DNA of 64,000 bases from an uncultured Telmatospirillum sp. (GTDB taxonomy: Bacteria; Pseudomonadota; Alphaproteobacteria; Rhodospirillales; Magnetospirillaceae): NCBI GenBank assembly GCA_903858635.1, contig CAIOJO010000442.1:1-64000 (forward strand), read 5' to 3'. The position numbers and the translations under genes are program-made. The notes under the pieces are model-generated. The model ran no database searches and was not told the DNA's origin. It saw nothing but the letters and a program-made list of their open reading frames with translations. Numbering within the stretch: the stretch's first letter is position 1; every line of letters begins with the position of its first letter. This document shows, one piece after another, positions 45,356-55,182 of the stretch.

Positions 45356-45850
45356 CTAATGCTCCTGTTCCTTCATCGCCGCGGCGATCAGTTCATCCGT
45401 CAACACCAGCTTGGCGCTCTTGACCTCGCCCAGCGGAATAAAAATCTCGCCAGTCTCGGCCATCAGCTGCACCCGGTCATCGGGGTCGACCCCAAGAACC
45501 TTGCCGCGAAAACGCTTGCGCCCGTCCACCGGCCGGGTGGTTTCGAGCTTGGCCTCGAAGCCGGCAAAACGCTCGTAGTCCTGCCGCCGGGTGAGTGGCC
45601 GGTCGATGCCGGGGGAGCTCACCTCCAGGGTATAGGCGGCGGCGATCGGATCCTCGACGTCGAGAAGGGCCGACATTGCGCGACTGATGTCGGCGCAGTC
45701 GTCGACCGTCATCGGCGCACGGTCGCGGCGTTCGGCCATGATCTGCAAGGTCGGGTTCTGGCGCCCTTGCAAGAGCACGCGAACCAGCTCGTAGCCCATG
45801 GCATCCAAAGACGGCGCGACCAATGCAGAGATGCGCTCCTCGAGGTCCAT
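45356..45850 (-). CDS. rimP: Ribosome maturation factor RimP
   Basis: 164 residues from the ATG at 45850 (GGAAGG ahead); the longer frame upstream crosses the leader and is not coding. The two-domain RimP fold is recognisable from LVAPSLDAMGYELVRVLLQG, DISRAMSALLDVEDPI and YTLEVSSPGIDRPLTRRQDYERFAG. Needed for 30S assembly. First gene of the operon rimP-nusA-ylxR-infB-rbfA-truB. The promoter should lie in the 228 bases up to trmB, beyond a terminator at 45948-45981. Confidence 0.95.
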   Translation of the reverse strand: MDLEERISALVAPSLDAMGYELVRVLLQGRQNPTLQIMAERRDRAPMTVDDCADISRAMSALLDVEDPIAAAYTLEVSSPGIDRPLTRRQDYERFAGFEAKLETTRPVDGRKRFRGKVLGVDPDDRVQLMAETGEIFIPLGEVKSAKLVLTDELIAAAMKEQEH

Positions 45851-45947
45851 CCGGCGGCCTTCCGACGAATACCCCCAGCGTCGTGACGAAGCACGGCGCC
45901 AACAGCAGTTAGACAAGGGCCCTATGCCCTCAAACAACAAGCAAGGG

Positions 45948-45981
45948 GCCAAAAAAACAAAAAAGTGGGCCTACGGCCCAC
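45948..45981 (-). terminator. Rho-independent terminator upstream of rimP
   Basis: Read on the minus strand: GTGGGCC, loop GTA, GGCCCAC (seven perfect pairs) followed by TTTTTTGTTTTTTT. It lies 98 bases after the trmB stop and 98 bases before the rimP start. It most likely ends the metK-trmB transcript, although it could also act as an attenuator for rimP-nusA if transcription began upstream of it. Confidence 0.88.
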
Positions 45982-46078
45982 CCTTACAACCCCGCCTCCT
46001 GGGCAGGACTACAAGAATGTGTCGCCGGTCACTATAGCTATCGTTGCCCGGGCTGCAAGCTTTTTTGGGCCGGCAACC

Positions 46079-46765
46079 TCAACCCCCTCGGCGCAGGTAG
46101 CGGTAGAAAACGGGTTGGCGCCCCTGCTCGCGTGCCTTGGTTTCATAACGCGTGGCCGGCCAGTCTTCCCCCTTGACGGTGGGCTCGCCGGTAACGTCCT
46201 CGAAGTCGGTGCGAGCCGCCATCTGCTCCTTCACCCAGGCGATATAGACCGGGTCGTCGGTGGCGATCCGCAGTTCGCCGCCGTCGATCAGCAGCCGCGC
46301 CAACAGATCGAGATTGGGTTGCGACACGAAGCGCCGTTCGGCGTGCCGCTTTTTCGGCCAGGGATCGGGAAACAGCACGAAGACCCGCTCGAAACAGGCG
46401 TCCGGAAGGGCGGGAAACAAGGTTCGCGCGTCCTCGGGAAAGACGCGGATGTTGTCCAGGCCATCGCGCTGAATATGGCCCAGCAGGCTGGCGATGCCAT
46501 TGAGAAAGACCTCGCAGCCGATCAGCCCGACATCCGGATGGTGCGCCGCCTGCCAGGCCAGATGCTCGCCGCCGCCGAACCCCACTTCCAGCCACAGGGC
46601 CCGCGTCGGGTCGGGAAACAGGGTGGCCACGGCCAGGGTCTCGCCGGCCGGCGGCAAGACGATGCTGAGCCTCGGCAGCAGGACTTCGACCAAGCCCCGG
46701 CCGGTCCGGCGCAGCGGTTTGCCGCGCCGGCGGCCGAAGAAACGCGGGGCTTGTTCCTCAGGCAA
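46079..46765 (-). CDS. trmB: tRNA (guanine-N7-)-methyltransferase TrmB
   Basis: 228 residues from a TTG at 46765 that overlaps the metK end by eight bases; the open frame goes further up but those residues are a metK shadow. Makes m7G46 in tRNA with SAM. The family parts are [11 protein letters not shown] at the start, [13 protein letters not shown] (SAM loop), [22 protein letters not shown] (substrate and catalytic Asp) and the ending [11 protein letters not shown]. Coupling to metK, which makes SAM, is a sensible pair. Start codon moderately sure. Confidence 0.93.
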   Translation of the reverse strand: MPEEQAPRFFGRRRGKPLRRTGRGLVEVLLPRLSIVLPPAGETLAVATLFPDPTRALWLEVGFGGGEHLAWQAAHHPDVGLIGCEVFLNGIASLLGHIQRDGLDNIRVFPEDARTLFPALPDACFERVFVLFPDPWPKKRHAERRFVSQPNLDLLARLLIDGGELRIATDDPVYIAWVKEQMAARTDFEDVTGEPTVKGEDWPATRYETKAREQGRQPVFYRYLRRGG

Positions 46766-47927
46766 AGGCGGCGGTGAGCTGCGGGACCAGATCAAGACGC
46801 TCCCAGGAGAAGCCGCCATCGGCCTCGGGAGTGCGGCCGAAATGGCCGTAGGCCGCGGTGCGCGCATAGATCGGGCGATTGAGGCCGAGATGGGTGCGGA
46901 TGCCGCGCGGGCTCAGATCGACCAGTTGCTGCAGCAGGTCCGACAGCTTGTCCTCGTCCACCTTGGCGGTGCCGAAGGTGTCGACGTAGACCGACAATGG
47001 CTTCGACACGCCGATGGCGTAGCTGAGCTGGATGACGCATTTGTCCGCCAAGCCGGCCCCGACCACGTTCTTGGCCAGATAGCGGGCGGCGTAGGCGGCC
47101 GAGCGGTCGACCTTGGTCGGGTCCTTGCCGGAGAACGCGCCGCCGCCATGCGGTGCGGCGCCGCCATAGGTGTCGACGATGATCTTGCGGCCGGTCAGCC
47201 CGGCGTCGCCATCCGGCCCGCCGATGACGAAACGGCCGGTCGGATTGACGTAGAAAGTCTCTTCCGGGCACATCCAGCCGTCCGGCAGCACATTCAGCAC
47301 ATGCGGACGAACGATCTCGCGGACTTCATCCTGGTCGAGTTTGGCCCCATGCTGGGTCGACACCACCACCGAGGTGGCGCGCACCGGCTTGCCGTCGACA
47401 TATTGCAGGGTGACCTGGCTCTTGGCATCGGGCCCCAGCATCGGTTCGGCGCCCGAATGGCGCGCCTCGGCCAGCGACTTCAGGATGGCATGGGCATAGA
47501 AGATCGGTGCCGGCATCAGGACTTCGGTCTCGTCGCAGGCATAGCCGAACATGATGCCCTGGTCGCCGGCGCCCTCATCCTTGTTGCCGGCGGCGTCGAC
47601 GCCCATGGCGATGTCGGCCGACTGGGAGTGAACATAGATGTCGACCTTGGCATTCTGCCAGTGGAAGCCGTCCTGCTCGTAGCCGATATCCTTGACCGCG
47701 GCGCGCGCCACCTGCTCCATGGTCTGAGCGGTGACCGAAGCCGGACCGCGCACCTCGCCGGCCAGGACGATACGGTTGGTGGTGCACAGCGTTTCGACCG
47801 CCACCCGAGCTTGCGGATCGGCGGTCAGGAAGGTATCGACGATGGCATCCGAGATCCGGTCACAGACCTTGTCGGGATGGCCTTCGGAAACCGATTCGCT
47901 GGTGAACAGATAGCTTCTTTTCGACAA
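46758..47927 (-). CDS. metK: S-adenosylmethionine synthetase
   Basis: 389 residues from a TTG at 47927. GGAGG at 47936-47940 is eight bases ahead, and the resulting N-terminus ([20 protein letters not shown]) matches the family start, so this is preferred over a GTG at 47978. Makes SAM from methionine and ATP. Conserved blocks: [28 protein letters not shown] (adenosine pocket), [20 protein letters not shown] and [18 protein letters not shown] type riboswitch lies at 47988-48038, so the gene should be turned down when SAM is high. trmB follows with an overlap. Confidence 0.97.
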   Translation of the reverse strand: MSKRSYLFTSESVSEGHPDKVCDRISDAIVDTFLTADPQARVAVETLCTTNRIVLAGEVRGPASVTAQTMEQVARAAVKDIGYEQDGFHWQNAKVDIYVHSQSADIAMGVDAAGNKDEGAGDQGIMFGYACDETEVLMPAPIFYAHAILKSLAEARHSGAEPMLGPDAKSQVTLQYVDGKPVRATSVVVSTQHGAKLDQDEVREIVRPHVLNVLPDGWMCPEETFYVNPTGRFVIGGPDGDAGLTGRKIIVDTYGGAAPHGGGAFSGKDPTKVDRSAAYAARYLAKNVVGAGLADKCVIQLSYAIGVSKPLSVYVDTFGTAKVDEDKLSDLLQQLVDLSPRGIRTHLGLNRPIYARTAAYGHFGRTPEADGGFSWERLDLVPQLTAAFA

Positions 47928-47987
47928 GGGTCGATCCTCCGGGTTGCGCCTGGACCCTGGGGCATCGACGGCAGTCACCCATCGGTG

Positions 47988-48038
47988 CGCCCACTTAGCC
48001 GTTTTTCGCGTGGCGGCAAGCGGTCAAATCTCCACGCT
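47988..48038 (-). promoter_or_regulatory. SAM-II (metA-type) riboswitch upstream of metK
   Basis: Read on the minus strand, stem GCGTGG/CCACGC encloses the loop AGATTTGACCGCTTGCCG, followed by GAAAAACGGCTAAG. This is the SAM-II pattern: a short P1, a loop with GATTTGACCG and TTGC, then an A-rich strand and GCTAA that form the pseudoknot around SAM. SAM-II elements are known from alphaproteobacteria in front of methionine and SAM genes. The aptamer ends about 50 bases before the GGAGG of metK, farther than in many examples. Alternatively it controls the GTG at 47978 directly. Confidence 0.82.
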
Positions 48039-48172
48039 CGGCCCCGTTATATGGGAATGCCCGGCGCTTCACCGAACGCCGTCGCCACCCCCTCGCATGC
48101 GTGGCCGAGGGTTCGTTTGTTACAGATTTTCCCAGGCGCATTCAAGGACTATCGCCGGCCCCGGCCAGAGGC

Positions 48173-48202
48173 AAAAAAGGCCACGGCCGGATGGCCGTGG
48201 CC
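48173..48202 (-). terminator. Rho-independent terminator after the XRE regulator
   Basis: On the minus strand GGCCACGGCC, loop ATCC, GGCCGTGGCC (ten perfect pairs) followed by TTTTTT. It sits 36 bases after the stop of the helix-turn-helix gene and separates it from the riboswitch-metK unit, whose promoter must lie between about 48040 and 48170. Confidence 0.92.
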
Positions 48203-48237
48203 CTTCGTTTGGCGTGACCGCCAGCGGCCCTCGGATG

Positions 48238-48747
48238 CTACTTGGAGTCGGTCGTCTCGCTGGCGTTGGCCAACGCCTTGGCCAGGTCGAAAACCCGTCT
48301 CCGCACATGCGGATCGGTGATCCGATAATAGGCGCGCACCAGTTCCAGGGTTTCACGCTTGGTCATCGGGTCGGCTTCGAACGACGTCGCGATTTCCTCG
48401 GCCAGGCCTGCCACCATCATGCGCGGGCTCTGCTGCGAGATGTCGTCCGACATGTCGTCGAAAAAGAACGACACCGGGACGTCGAGAACACGCGACAGGT
48501 CGAACAGGCGGGAGGCGCCGATGCGGTTGGCGCCACGCTCATATTTCTGCACCTGTTGAAAGGTCAAACCAATGGCCTCTCCGAGCTTTTCCTGGCTCAT
48601 CCCCAGCAAGGTTCGGCGCAGACGAACTCGCGCCCCCACATGAACATCGATTGGATTCGGCTTGCCTGACGGTGTGCGACCACGGCCGGACCGCCGGACA
48701 GGCAAGCTAGATTTCTGAATTTTGCTACTGCTAGCGGCTCTGGCCAT
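48238..48747 (-). CDS. XRE-family helix-turn-helix regulator
   Basis: 169 residues from the ATG at 48747 (GGGGACAAG ahead; 18 extra codons upstream are possible). A basic N-terminal tail, then an HTH_3 domain at about 35-90 (VGARVRLRRTLLGMSQEKLGEAIGLTFQQVQKYERGANRIGAS region), then an acidic C-terminal half without recognised domain (FFFDDMSDDIS). This layout is common in alphaproteobacteria, where such regulators sit near lnt and metK; targets unknown. It is followed by a strong terminator. The upstream 160 bases before lnt are AT-rich and probably hold its promoter. Confidence 0.85.
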   Translation of the reverse strand: MARAASSSKIQKSSLPVRRSGRGRTPSGKPNPIDVHVGARVRLRRTLLGMSQEKLGEAIGLTFQQVQKYERGANRIGASRLFDLSRVLDVPVSFFFDDMSDDISQQSPRMMVAGLAEEIATSFEADPMTKRETLELVRAYYRITDPHVRRRVFDLAKALANASETTDSK

Positions 48748-48909
48748 GATCTTGTCCCCACGAGTACTAGGATGTAAAAAATTTGTCGGCAAAAGTGACA
48801 ATATTTACATCCGGATGATTGAGTATCAACATAGAAAACATTAGGCATACCGCCACATGCAAGTCAACATCGATCGTTTACTGCAACGAGTAGATAAGGG
48901 GGGTCGAGA

Positions 48910-50472
48910 CTAGGGGTTGCGGTGCAACCTAGGCCAAAGGATGGCGGCGGCGGCCACCAGCATCAGTAGCAGCAAGGGGACCCCGTTGCCGCCGCGGGCA
49001 AAGGGGGTAGGCCGCGGCAGGGAACGCGGCAGCGCGCTGTCGAGCACGCCCTTGGCCCCGAGCGGCAATTCGCCGATTACCCGACCATAGGGATCGACCA
49101 CCGCCGAGATGCCGGTATTGGCGGCCCGGACCAGGGGCAGCCCTTCCTCGATGCTGCGCAAGCGGGCCGCGGCAAAGTGCTGATAGGGTCCGGCACTGAG
49201 ACCGAACCAGCCGTCATTGGTCACATTCAGCAACCAGTCCGGGCGGCGGGCCGGCTCCACCACCGCACCGGGAAAGATCACCTCGTAGCAGATCAGCGGA
49301 CTGGCCGGCGGCAGGCCCGGCAGATCGAGGGTCGCCGGCCCCGGGCCGGCGGTGAAGTCGGCGCCGCCGGCGGTCAGCTTGGCCAGGGGCAGGATGGACC
49401 GCAGCGGCACGTATTCGCCGAATGGCACCAGATGGGCCTTGTCGTAGCTCGCCACGATGTCACCCCGGTCATCGATGGCCTGCAGGCTGTTCCAGATCTG
49501 GAAGGGCTCAACCCCCGGCGCCGTGCCGCGGGCGGCACCGGTCAGCAACAGCCCACCCGGCGGCGCCGCGCGGGCCAGGTACTGTCGTGCCACCGGGTCC
49601 TGGGCCAGGAAGGAAGGCGCGGCCGTCTCCGGCCAGACCACATCGGTCACCCGGTCGAAGCCGGGGCCCCAGGTCAGGTCCAGATTATCCTTCAAATGCT
49701 GGGCCCGCATCTCGGGCTTCCATTTGAGCGTCTGTTCGATATTGGCCTGCACCAGCCGCAAGCGGACCCCGGGAACCGCGTCGACCGGGCCGGCCGGCAG
49801 GCGCAGCGCTCCCCATAAGGCGACACCGGCCAGCACCGCCAGACTGGCCGCCACCGCCGCCCGCCGGGGCGGGGTCGGGCAGGCCAGCAGCGCCGGCATG
49901 GCGGCGACGATCACCGTCAGCAGGCCGAGGCCAAGGGTGCCGGCCAGCGCGGCGAACTGCGCCACCGGCAGCACCGGCAGCCAGACGGTGCCGATGAGGT
50001 TCCAGGGAAAGCCGGTCAGGATCCAGCCGCGAACCCATTCGAACAGGGTCCAGGCGGCGGCCAGCATGAGGACGCGAGGCACCCCCGGGCGGGCCAATCG
50101 GCGGGCGGCGAGGGCCGCCAGCGCCGGAAACAGCCCGAGCAGGCCACCCAGGCCGAATACGGCAAAGGGAATCATCCAGCCAAACCGCTCGGGGTCCACC
50201 AGCAGCGCATAGGCGATCCAGTAGAGGCCGGCCGAGAAATGGCCGAAGCCGAAACCCCAACCGACGGCGAAGGCGCCGCGGTCGCGGCTCGCCCCGTCGA
50301 TCAGCCAGAGCAGCCCGGGAAAGGCGAGCCAAAGCACCGGGATGACATGCAGCGGCGGCAACGCAAGGGCCGCCAGGACACCCAGGACAATGGCGGCCAG
50401 GGCGCGGCGCCAACCGCGGAGATTCGCCAAGCCTGCGGCCATTCCCGGGCGGCCGGGACGGGAATCGATCAA
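48910..50472 (-). CDS. lnt: Apolipoprotein N-acyltransferase
   Basis: 520 residues. Adds the third acyl chain to the N-terminal Cys of lipoproteins. Six or seven N-terminal membrane helices (about 20-215), then the nitrilase-type periplasmic domain with the triad Glu in VVWPETAAPSFL, Lys in DKAHLVPFGEYVPL and Cys in LICYEVIFPG, and a final membrane helix. The start is ATG 50472, which overlaps the corC stop by four bases; an internal ATG ten codons later is also possible. Needed for the lipoproteins seen elsewhere in the window (e.g. NosL). Confidence 0.95.
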   Translation of the reverse strand: MIDSRPGRPGMAAGLANLRGWRRALAAIVLGVLAALALPPLHVIPVLWLAFPGLLWLIDGASRDRGAFAVGWGFGFGHFSAGLYWIAYALLVDPERFGWMIPFAVFGLGGLLGLFPALAALAARRLARPGVPRVLMLAAAWTLFEWVRGWILTGFPWNLIGTVWLPVLPVAQFAALAGTLGLGLLTVIVAAMPALLACPTPPRRAAVAASLAVLAGVALWGALRLPAGPVDAVPGVRLRLVQANIEQTLKWKPEMRAQHLKDNLDLTWGPGFDRVTDVVWPETAAPSFLAQDPVARQYLARAAPPGGLLLTGAARGTAPGVEPFQIWNSLQAIDDRGDIVASYDKAHLVPFGEYVPLRSILPLAKLTAGGADFTAGPGPATLDLPGLPPASPLICYEVIFPGAVVEPARRPDWLLNVTNDGWFGLSAGPYQHFAAARLRSIEEGLPLVRAANTGISAVVDPYGRVIGELPLGAKGVLDSALPRSLPRPTPFARGGNGVPLLLLMLVAAAAILWPRLHRNP

Positions 50473-51374
50473 GCGGCGCGATCCTCCGGCTTGGGCAGAT
50501 TGCGGATACGCAGCCGCTTGATGCGGCGCGGATCGGCGTCGGCCACTTCGAATTCCAGCCCCGACGGATGGGCGATCAGTTCGCCGCGGCTGGGCACCCG
50601 GCCGGCCAGGAAGAAGACCAAGCCACCCAAGGTATCGATGTCCTCGCGGTCCTCCTCGTCGAGCAGCGGCCCCACCCGCGCCTCGAAGTCCTCGAGCGGC
50701 ATGCGGGCGTCGGCCTCGATGACCCCGTCCGGCCGTTCCACGTAATCCGGCTCGTTGTCGCGGTCGTGCTCGTCCTCGATCTCGCCGACGATCTGTTCGA
50801 CCAGGTCCTCGACGGTCACCAGGCCGTCGATGCCGCCGTATTCGTCCACCACCAGGGCCATATGGGTGCGCTTCAGGCGCATCTCCAGCAGCAGGTCGAG
50901 GACCCGGATGGACGGCGCGACGTACAGCACCTTGCGGACGATGCGCTGCAGGGTGAAGGCCTTGCCGGACGCCACCAGCATCAGCACGTCCTTGATATGG
51001 ACCAGCCCCACCGCATCGTCGAGGGTGCCTCGATAGACCGGGTAGCGCGAATGGCCCTTGCTGTTGACCAGCTCGATCAGCTCCTCGAGCTTGGCCTTGG
51101 CGTCAACGGCGGCGATGTCGGCGCGCGGCACCATGATGTCATAGGCGGTAAGGTCGCGCAGGCGGAGGATGTTGCCGAGCAGGAGGCGCTCGTGCTCATC
51201 GATGGGGATCTCGGCTTCCTCGCGCTCCTCGAACAGTTCCTCGATGGCGTCGCGCACCGATTCCCCTGTCTTGCCGCGGCGCAGCGCCTTGAACCAGCCG
51301 CGCAAGGTGCCGACCAGGGAGTCGTCGTAGGCCCCGTTCTCACGGGGCGATCTACTGCCAGGACTTTCGTTCAT
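50469..51374 (-). CDS. corC: CBS-domain CorC/HlyC-family protein
   Basis: 301 residues. A short basic N-terminal part, a pair of CBS domains at about 80-200 ([55 protein letters not shown]) and a C-terminal CorC_HlyC transporter-associated domain (about 215-290). No membrane domain, so soluble like E. coli YbeX/CorC, which acts in Mg/Co handling and ribosome quality. Typical partner of ybeY-phoH-miaB and lnt. Starts 18 bases after ybeY and overlaps lnt. Confidence 0.92.
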   Translation of the reverse strand: MNESPGSRSPRENGAYDDSLVGTLRGWFKALRRGKTGESVRDAIEELFEEREEAEIPIDEHERLLLGNILRLRDLTAYDIMVPRADIAAVDAKAKLEELIELVNSKGHSRYPVYRGTLDDAVGLVHIKDVLMLVASGKAFTLQRIVRKVLYVAPSIRVLDLLLEMRLKRTHMALVVDEYGGIDGLVTVEDLVEQIVGEIEDEHDRDNEPDYVERPDGVIEADARMPLEDFEARVGPLLDEEDREDIDTLGGLVFFLAGRVPSRGELIAHPSGLEFEVADADPRRIKRLRIRNLPKPEDRAA

Positions 51375-51392
51375 CGGGGTCCGCTATAGCTC

Positions 51393-51911
51393 CTATACAG
51401 CCTTGGCCGGGTCGAGCGCATAGGGATCCGGGATGCCCAGAGCGGCCAGGATCGTGCGCTCGACGGCCTCCATTTCCTCGGCCTCGGCGTCGTCCGTATG
51501 GTCATGGCCCAGCAGATGCAGCACCCCGTGGACGACCAGGTGGGACAGGTGATGGGTCAGCGGCTTGCCGTCGGCGGCGGCCTCGCCGACCGTGGTCTCA
51601 TAGGCCAGCACGACGTCGCCCAACAGGATCGGCCCGTCGGGCGGCAGCGGCTGATCGTCGAGGGCGGCGAAGGACAGCACATTGGTCGGCTTGTCCTGAC
51701 CGCGATAGCGCCGGTTGAGGTCCTGCACCATGGCGTCGTCGGCCAGCACCAGGCTGATTTCCAGGCGCTCGGCCGGCAATTCGGGCCGGTTGCCGCAGGC
51801 CGCGCCGAGACCAACCGCCGCCACCCGACGGCAAAGGTCCTCGACCCCGGGGAGGGCGCCGATCCAGGCGGGGCAGGACAGGGTGACGGCGATGTCCGGG
51901 CCCGGCGTCAT
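51393..51911 (-). CDS. ybeY: Endoribonuclease YbeY
   Basis: 172 residues. Zn-dependent RNase for 16S rRNA 3' end maturation and ribosome quality control. The active site H-x3-H-x5-H is seen as [11 protein letters not shown] near the C-terminus; [15 protein letters not shown] and [12 protein letters not shown] are the other family blocks. The start overlaps the phoH stop by four bases. Genes miaB-phoH-ybeY-corC-lnt form one unit. Confidence 0.95.
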   Translation of the reverse strand: MTPGPDIAVTLSCPAWIGALPGVEDLCRRVAAVGLGAACGNRPELPAERLEISLVLADDAMVQDLNRRYRGQDKPTNVLSFAALDDQPLPPDGPILLGDVVLAYETTVGEAAADGKPLTHHLSHLVVHGVLHLLGHDHTDDAEAEEMEAVERTILAALGIPDPYALDPAKAV

Positions 51912-52882
51912 TTTTCCCCCCGCTTGACTGGTCGGCGATCATGCGCGTCATAGGCCCGGACGATCTGGGTGACCAGACCATGGCGCACCACATCGCGGTC
52001 GGTGAAGCGGATGATCCCGATGTCCTCCAGACCGCCGAGGATGTCCAAGGCGTCCTGCAGGCCGGATCGCGTCCCCGGTGGCAGGTCGATCTGCGACAGA
52101 TCGCCGGTCACCACCATTCGGGAATGCTCGCCCAGGCGGGTCAGAAACATTTTCATCTGCACCGGTGTCGTGTTTTGTGCCTCGTCGAGGATGACGAACG
52201 AGCTGGCCAGGGTGCGCCCCCGCATGAAGGCCAGCGGCGCCACCTCGATGTCGCCGGCCGCCAGCTTCTTCGCCACCTGATCGCCGGGCAGCATGTCATG
52301 CAGGGCATCGTACAACGGCCGCAGATAGGGATCGACCTTCTCGCGCAGGTCCCCCGGCAGGAAGCCCAGCCGTTCGCCCGCTTCGACCGCCGGGCGGGAC
52401 AGGATGATGCGGTCCACCTCGCCCTTGATCATCATCGACACCGCCTTGGCGACGGCCAGATAGGTCTTGCCGGTGCCGGCCGGCCCCAAGGCGAAAACCA
52501 GTTCGTGCCGGTCCAGCGCCCGCATGTATTCGGCCTGCAGCGGCGAGCGCGGCTGGATATGCCGCTTGCGGGTGACGATGGTCTCCCCCACGCCATTGCC
52601 GCCGGCGCCCATCCTGAGCGCCGCATCGACATCGGCCGCCGCCACCGGCAGGCCCCGTTGCAGGCGAAGATAGAGGCCGTCGAGAAGGGCCAGCGCCTCG
52701 TCGACGCGGGCCGGCGGCCCGGTCAGGGTGACGGCATTGCCGCGCGAGGTCAGGTTCACTCCCAGCTGCCGTTCGATCCGCTCGAGATGGGCGTTGTGCG
52801 GCCCGAACAGCATTTGCAGCAGGATATTGTCGTCGAATTCCCGCGTTGTCGTGGCGTCCTTGGCTGGTGGCTGGTCGGTCAC
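51908..52882 (-). CDS. phoH: PhoH-like ATPase (YbeZ)
   Basis: 324 residues from the GTG at 52882 that overlaps the miaB stop (GTGA); upstream codons belong to the miaB region. N-terminal KH-like part (about 30-95), then the PhoH ATPase: Walker [20 protein letters not shown], Walker [15 protein letters not shown] and the switch region [17 protein letters not shown]. It partners YbeY in RNA or ribosome work. Part of the miaB-phoH-ybeY operon. Confidence 0.94.
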   Translation of the reverse strand: MTDQPPAKDATTTREFDDNILLQMLFGPHNAHLERIERQLGVNLTSRGNAVTLTGPPARVDEALALLDGLYLRLQRGLPVAAADVDAALRMGAGGNGVGETIVTRKRHIQPRSPLQAEYMRALDRHELVFALGPAGTGKTYLAVAKAVSMMIKGEVDRIILSRPAVEAGERLGFLPGDLREKVDPYLRPLYDALHDMLPGDQVAKKLAAGDIEVAPLAFMRGRTLASSFVILDEAQNTTPVQMKMFLTRLGEHSRMVVTGDLSQIDLPPGTRSGLQDALDILGGLEDIGIIRFTDRDVVRHGLVTQIVRAYDAHDRRPVKRGEK

Positions 52883-54243
52883 GCGCAGGCTCTCGCCTCC
52901 TTGTCGCCCTCGGCCGGGGCAATCACCGCGGCCAAGGAATTGGTATAGGCGGCGGCGACACACAATGTCTGAACAGTATTCAGCATCGCCTCCGGCGCCG
53001 TCACGAAGACCGACTGCATATAGGGGCTGCGGCCCAGCAGCTGTCCCGGGTGGCGCCCCGGCCGATCCAGCAGCACCGGGAAGCTGCGGCCGACACAGGC
53101 GGCATTGAAGGCTTGCGCCTGCTCGCCGATCAGCCCGTGCAGGAGGGCGAGACGTTGGTCCTTGACCGCCTCGGGCACCTGCTCCGGCAGGGCCGCCGCC
53201 GGCGTGCCGGGGCGGGAACTGTACTTGAAGGAATAGGCTTGGGCGAAACCGACCTGGCCGATCAGGCGCCGCGTCGCCTCGAAATCAGTATCGGTTTCGC
53301 CTGGAAAACCGACGATGAAATCCGACGACAGGGCGAGATCGGGCCGCGCCGCGCGCAGACGGTCGACCAGGCGACGGTAGTCGTCGGCGCCATGCTGACG
53401 GTTCATCGCCGTCAGGATACGGTCCGACCCCGATTGCACCGGCAGATGCAGGAACGGCATCAACCCCGGCACGTCGCGATGGGCGGCGATCAGGTCGTCG
53501 TCCATGTCGCGCGGATGCGATGTGGTGTAGCGAATCCGTTCGACCCCGGGCAACCGAGCCAGGGCGCGGATCAGCCGGCCCAACCCCCAGCTGCCGCCAT
53601 CGGCCCCGGCGCCGTGATAGGCGTTGACGTTCTGGCCCAGCAGGGTGAACTCGCGCACGCCCTGTTCGGCCAGGCGGCCGGCCTCGTCGAGGATGGCGGC
53701 CGCCGGACGCGAGTACTCGCCGCCGCGCGTATAGGGGACGACACAGAAGGTGCAGAACTTGTCGCAGCCTTCCTGCACCGACAGGAAGGCGGCCGGCCCG
53801 TCGGCCCGGGGGGCCGGCAGATGGTCGAACTTCGGTTCGATCGGGAATTCGGTGTCGAGCACCCGGCCACCGGCACGGCTGGCGCGCGCCACCATCTCGG
53901 CAAGGCGATGGTAGGTCTGCGGGCCCAGCACGATATCGACGAACGGCGCCCGGGCAAGGATCTCGTCGCCCTCCGCCTGGGCGACGCAGCCGGCGACGGC
54001 GATGACCAGGCCGCTCCCGGCCGCGGCCTTGGCCTGTTTCAACTGCCGCAGGCGGCCCAGCTCCGAGAAGACCTTCTCGGCGGCATGCTCGCGGACATGG
54101 CAGGTGTTGAGGATGACCATGTCGGCATCCTCGGCCGCGGCGGCCGCGGTATAGCCGAGCGGCGCCAGGACATCCGCCATCCGGGCGGAGTCGTAGACGT
54201 TCATCTGGCAGCCGTAGGTCTTGATGAAGAGCTTTTTGGCCAA
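52879..54243 (-). CDS. miaB: tRNA-2-methylthio-N6-dimethylallyladenosine synthase MiaB
   Basis: 454 residues. Methylthiolates i6A37 in tRNAs. N-terminal UPF0004 domain with the auxiliary-cluster cysteines Cys11 ([11 protein letters not shown]), the one in LNTCHVRE and the one in [10 protein letters not shown]; radical SAM core with [15 protein letters not shown] (CxxxCxxC); C-terminal TRAM domain (about 385-450) for tRNA binding. It uses SAM and iron-sulfur clusters. First gene of the operon with phoH, ybeY, corC and lnt. Confidence 0.96.
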   Translation of the reverse strand: MAKKLFIKTYGCQMNVYDSARMADVLAPLGYTAAAAAEDADMVILNTCHVREHAAEKVFSELGRLRQLKQAKAAAGSGLVIAVAGCVAQAEGDEILARAPFVDIVLGPQTYHRLAEMVARASRAGGRVLDTEFPIEPKFDHLPAPRADGPAAFLSVQEGCDKFCTFCVVPYTRGGEYSRPAAAILDEAGRLAEQGVREFTLLGQNVNAYHGAGADGGSWGLGRLIRALARLPGVERIRYTTSHPRDMDDDLIAAHRDVPGLMPFLHLPVQSGSDRILTAMNRQHGADDYRRLVDRLRAARPDLALSSDFIVGFPGETDTDFEATRRLIGQVGFAQAYSFKYSSRPGTPAAALPEQVPEAVKDQRLALLHGLIGEQAQAFNAACVGRSFPVLLDRPGRHPGQLLGRSPYMQSVFVTAPEAMLNTVQTLCVAAAYTNSLAAVIAPAEGDKEARACA

Positions 54244-54331
54244 GGTGCAAATACTCGGGGGCTAAGGCGTCGCCGCCATTTTCAGCTTGATAACTAACAT
54301 CGGGTCAGGGGAAGTCAAGTTCACCCCGAGG

Positions 54332-55177
54332 CTAACCGGCCGCAACCGCGGCGGTGGCGGCCCCGGCGGCGGGCGCTGGGACCCGGCCGAGATTGGCCAG
54401 AATCACGGCATGCCGGATGACATCGTGGCAATGGTCGGCCAGAGCCTTGCGCGAGGCGAATTGCTCAAGGCTGACCGGCGGATGGAAGTCCACCTCGATG
54501 GTGGGCCGGCCGAGGCCGAGCGCCGTCCACAGATGCGGCACCAGCTCCATGCCCCCGTACCAGGCGAAGAACGGCCGCCAGGGACGGCCCATCGGCATGC
54601 CGTCGAGGCGGGTATAGGCCAGCGAGACCGGCTGCACCGGCAGATGGCGACCGTCCTCCAGCACCACCTCGGCCACCGACAACAAGGCGCTCTTGAAGGC
54701 CAGGACCCGATTGCCATCGCTGCTCGTCCCTTCGGGAAACAGGATCAGCGATTCGCCGTCGGCGCCCAGGCGCCCAATCATTTCGTCGCGCTGGTGCAGG
54801 CTCTTGCGCGGCCGGCGATCGACGAAAACAGTGCGCCCCAGCTTGGCGATGAAGCCGAAGCCGGGCCATTGGGCCACTTCCTTCTTGGCGACGAAGGCGG
54901 CCGGAAGCAGGCTGCCCAGCACGACGATGTCGAGATAGGATATATGGTTGGCGACGAACAGGGCGGGTCGGCGTTCCACCATATTGCCGCGGACCACTAC
55001 CTTGAAGCCGAGGGCGGCGACCACCAGACGCCAGTATCGGCAGGCGATCCGCCGGCACCAGCCGACTTGGCCGCAGGCCAGGAGGGCGGCATAGGGCGGC
55101 AGCACCAGCAGGGTAAGGACGAGGAAGGCCAACAGGCGAAAGGCCGCCGTGATCGGACTGTGCATACCGCTGATCAT
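54332..55177 (-). CDS. olsA: 1-acyl-sn-glycerol-3-phosphate/lyso-ornithine lipid acyltransferase OlsA
   Basis: 281 residues from the ATG at 55177 just after the upstream gene; the longer frame upstream is a shadow. PlsC-type acyltransferase: one or two N-terminal membrane segments (about 9-35), then the motif FVANHISYLDIVVLGS (HX4D changed to NHISYLD form) and LILFPEGTSSDGNRVL (FPEGT). The preceding gene is olsB-like, so it should add the second acyl chain in ornithine lipid synthesis, though a phosphatidic-acid role is also possible. Confidence 0.87.
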   Translation of the reverse strand: MISGMHSPITAAFRLLAFLVLTLLVLPPYAALLACGQVGWCRRIACRYWRLVVAALGFKVVVRGNMVERRPALFVANHISYLDIVVLGSLLPAAFVAKKEVAQWPGFGFIAKLGRTVFVDRRPRKSLHQRDEMIGRLGADGESLILFPEGTSSDGNRVLAFKSALLSVAEVVLEDGRHLPVQPVSLAYTRLDGMPMGRPWRPFFAWYGGMELVPHLWTALGLGRPTIEVDFHPPVSLEQFASRKALADHCHDVIRHAVILANLGRVPAPAAGAATAAVAAG

Positions 55178-55182
55178 GGCGT

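Noticed and set aside
45982-46078. Possible tRNA or small RNA between rimP and trmB
   Set aside because: No cloverleaf or T-loop consensus could be found; only the terminator is supported.
48911-48930. GGTTGC-GGTGCAACC at the lnt end resembling the repeat at 60309
   Set aside because: It lies inside the last lnt codons, shares only short parts with the other repeat and is probably coincidental.
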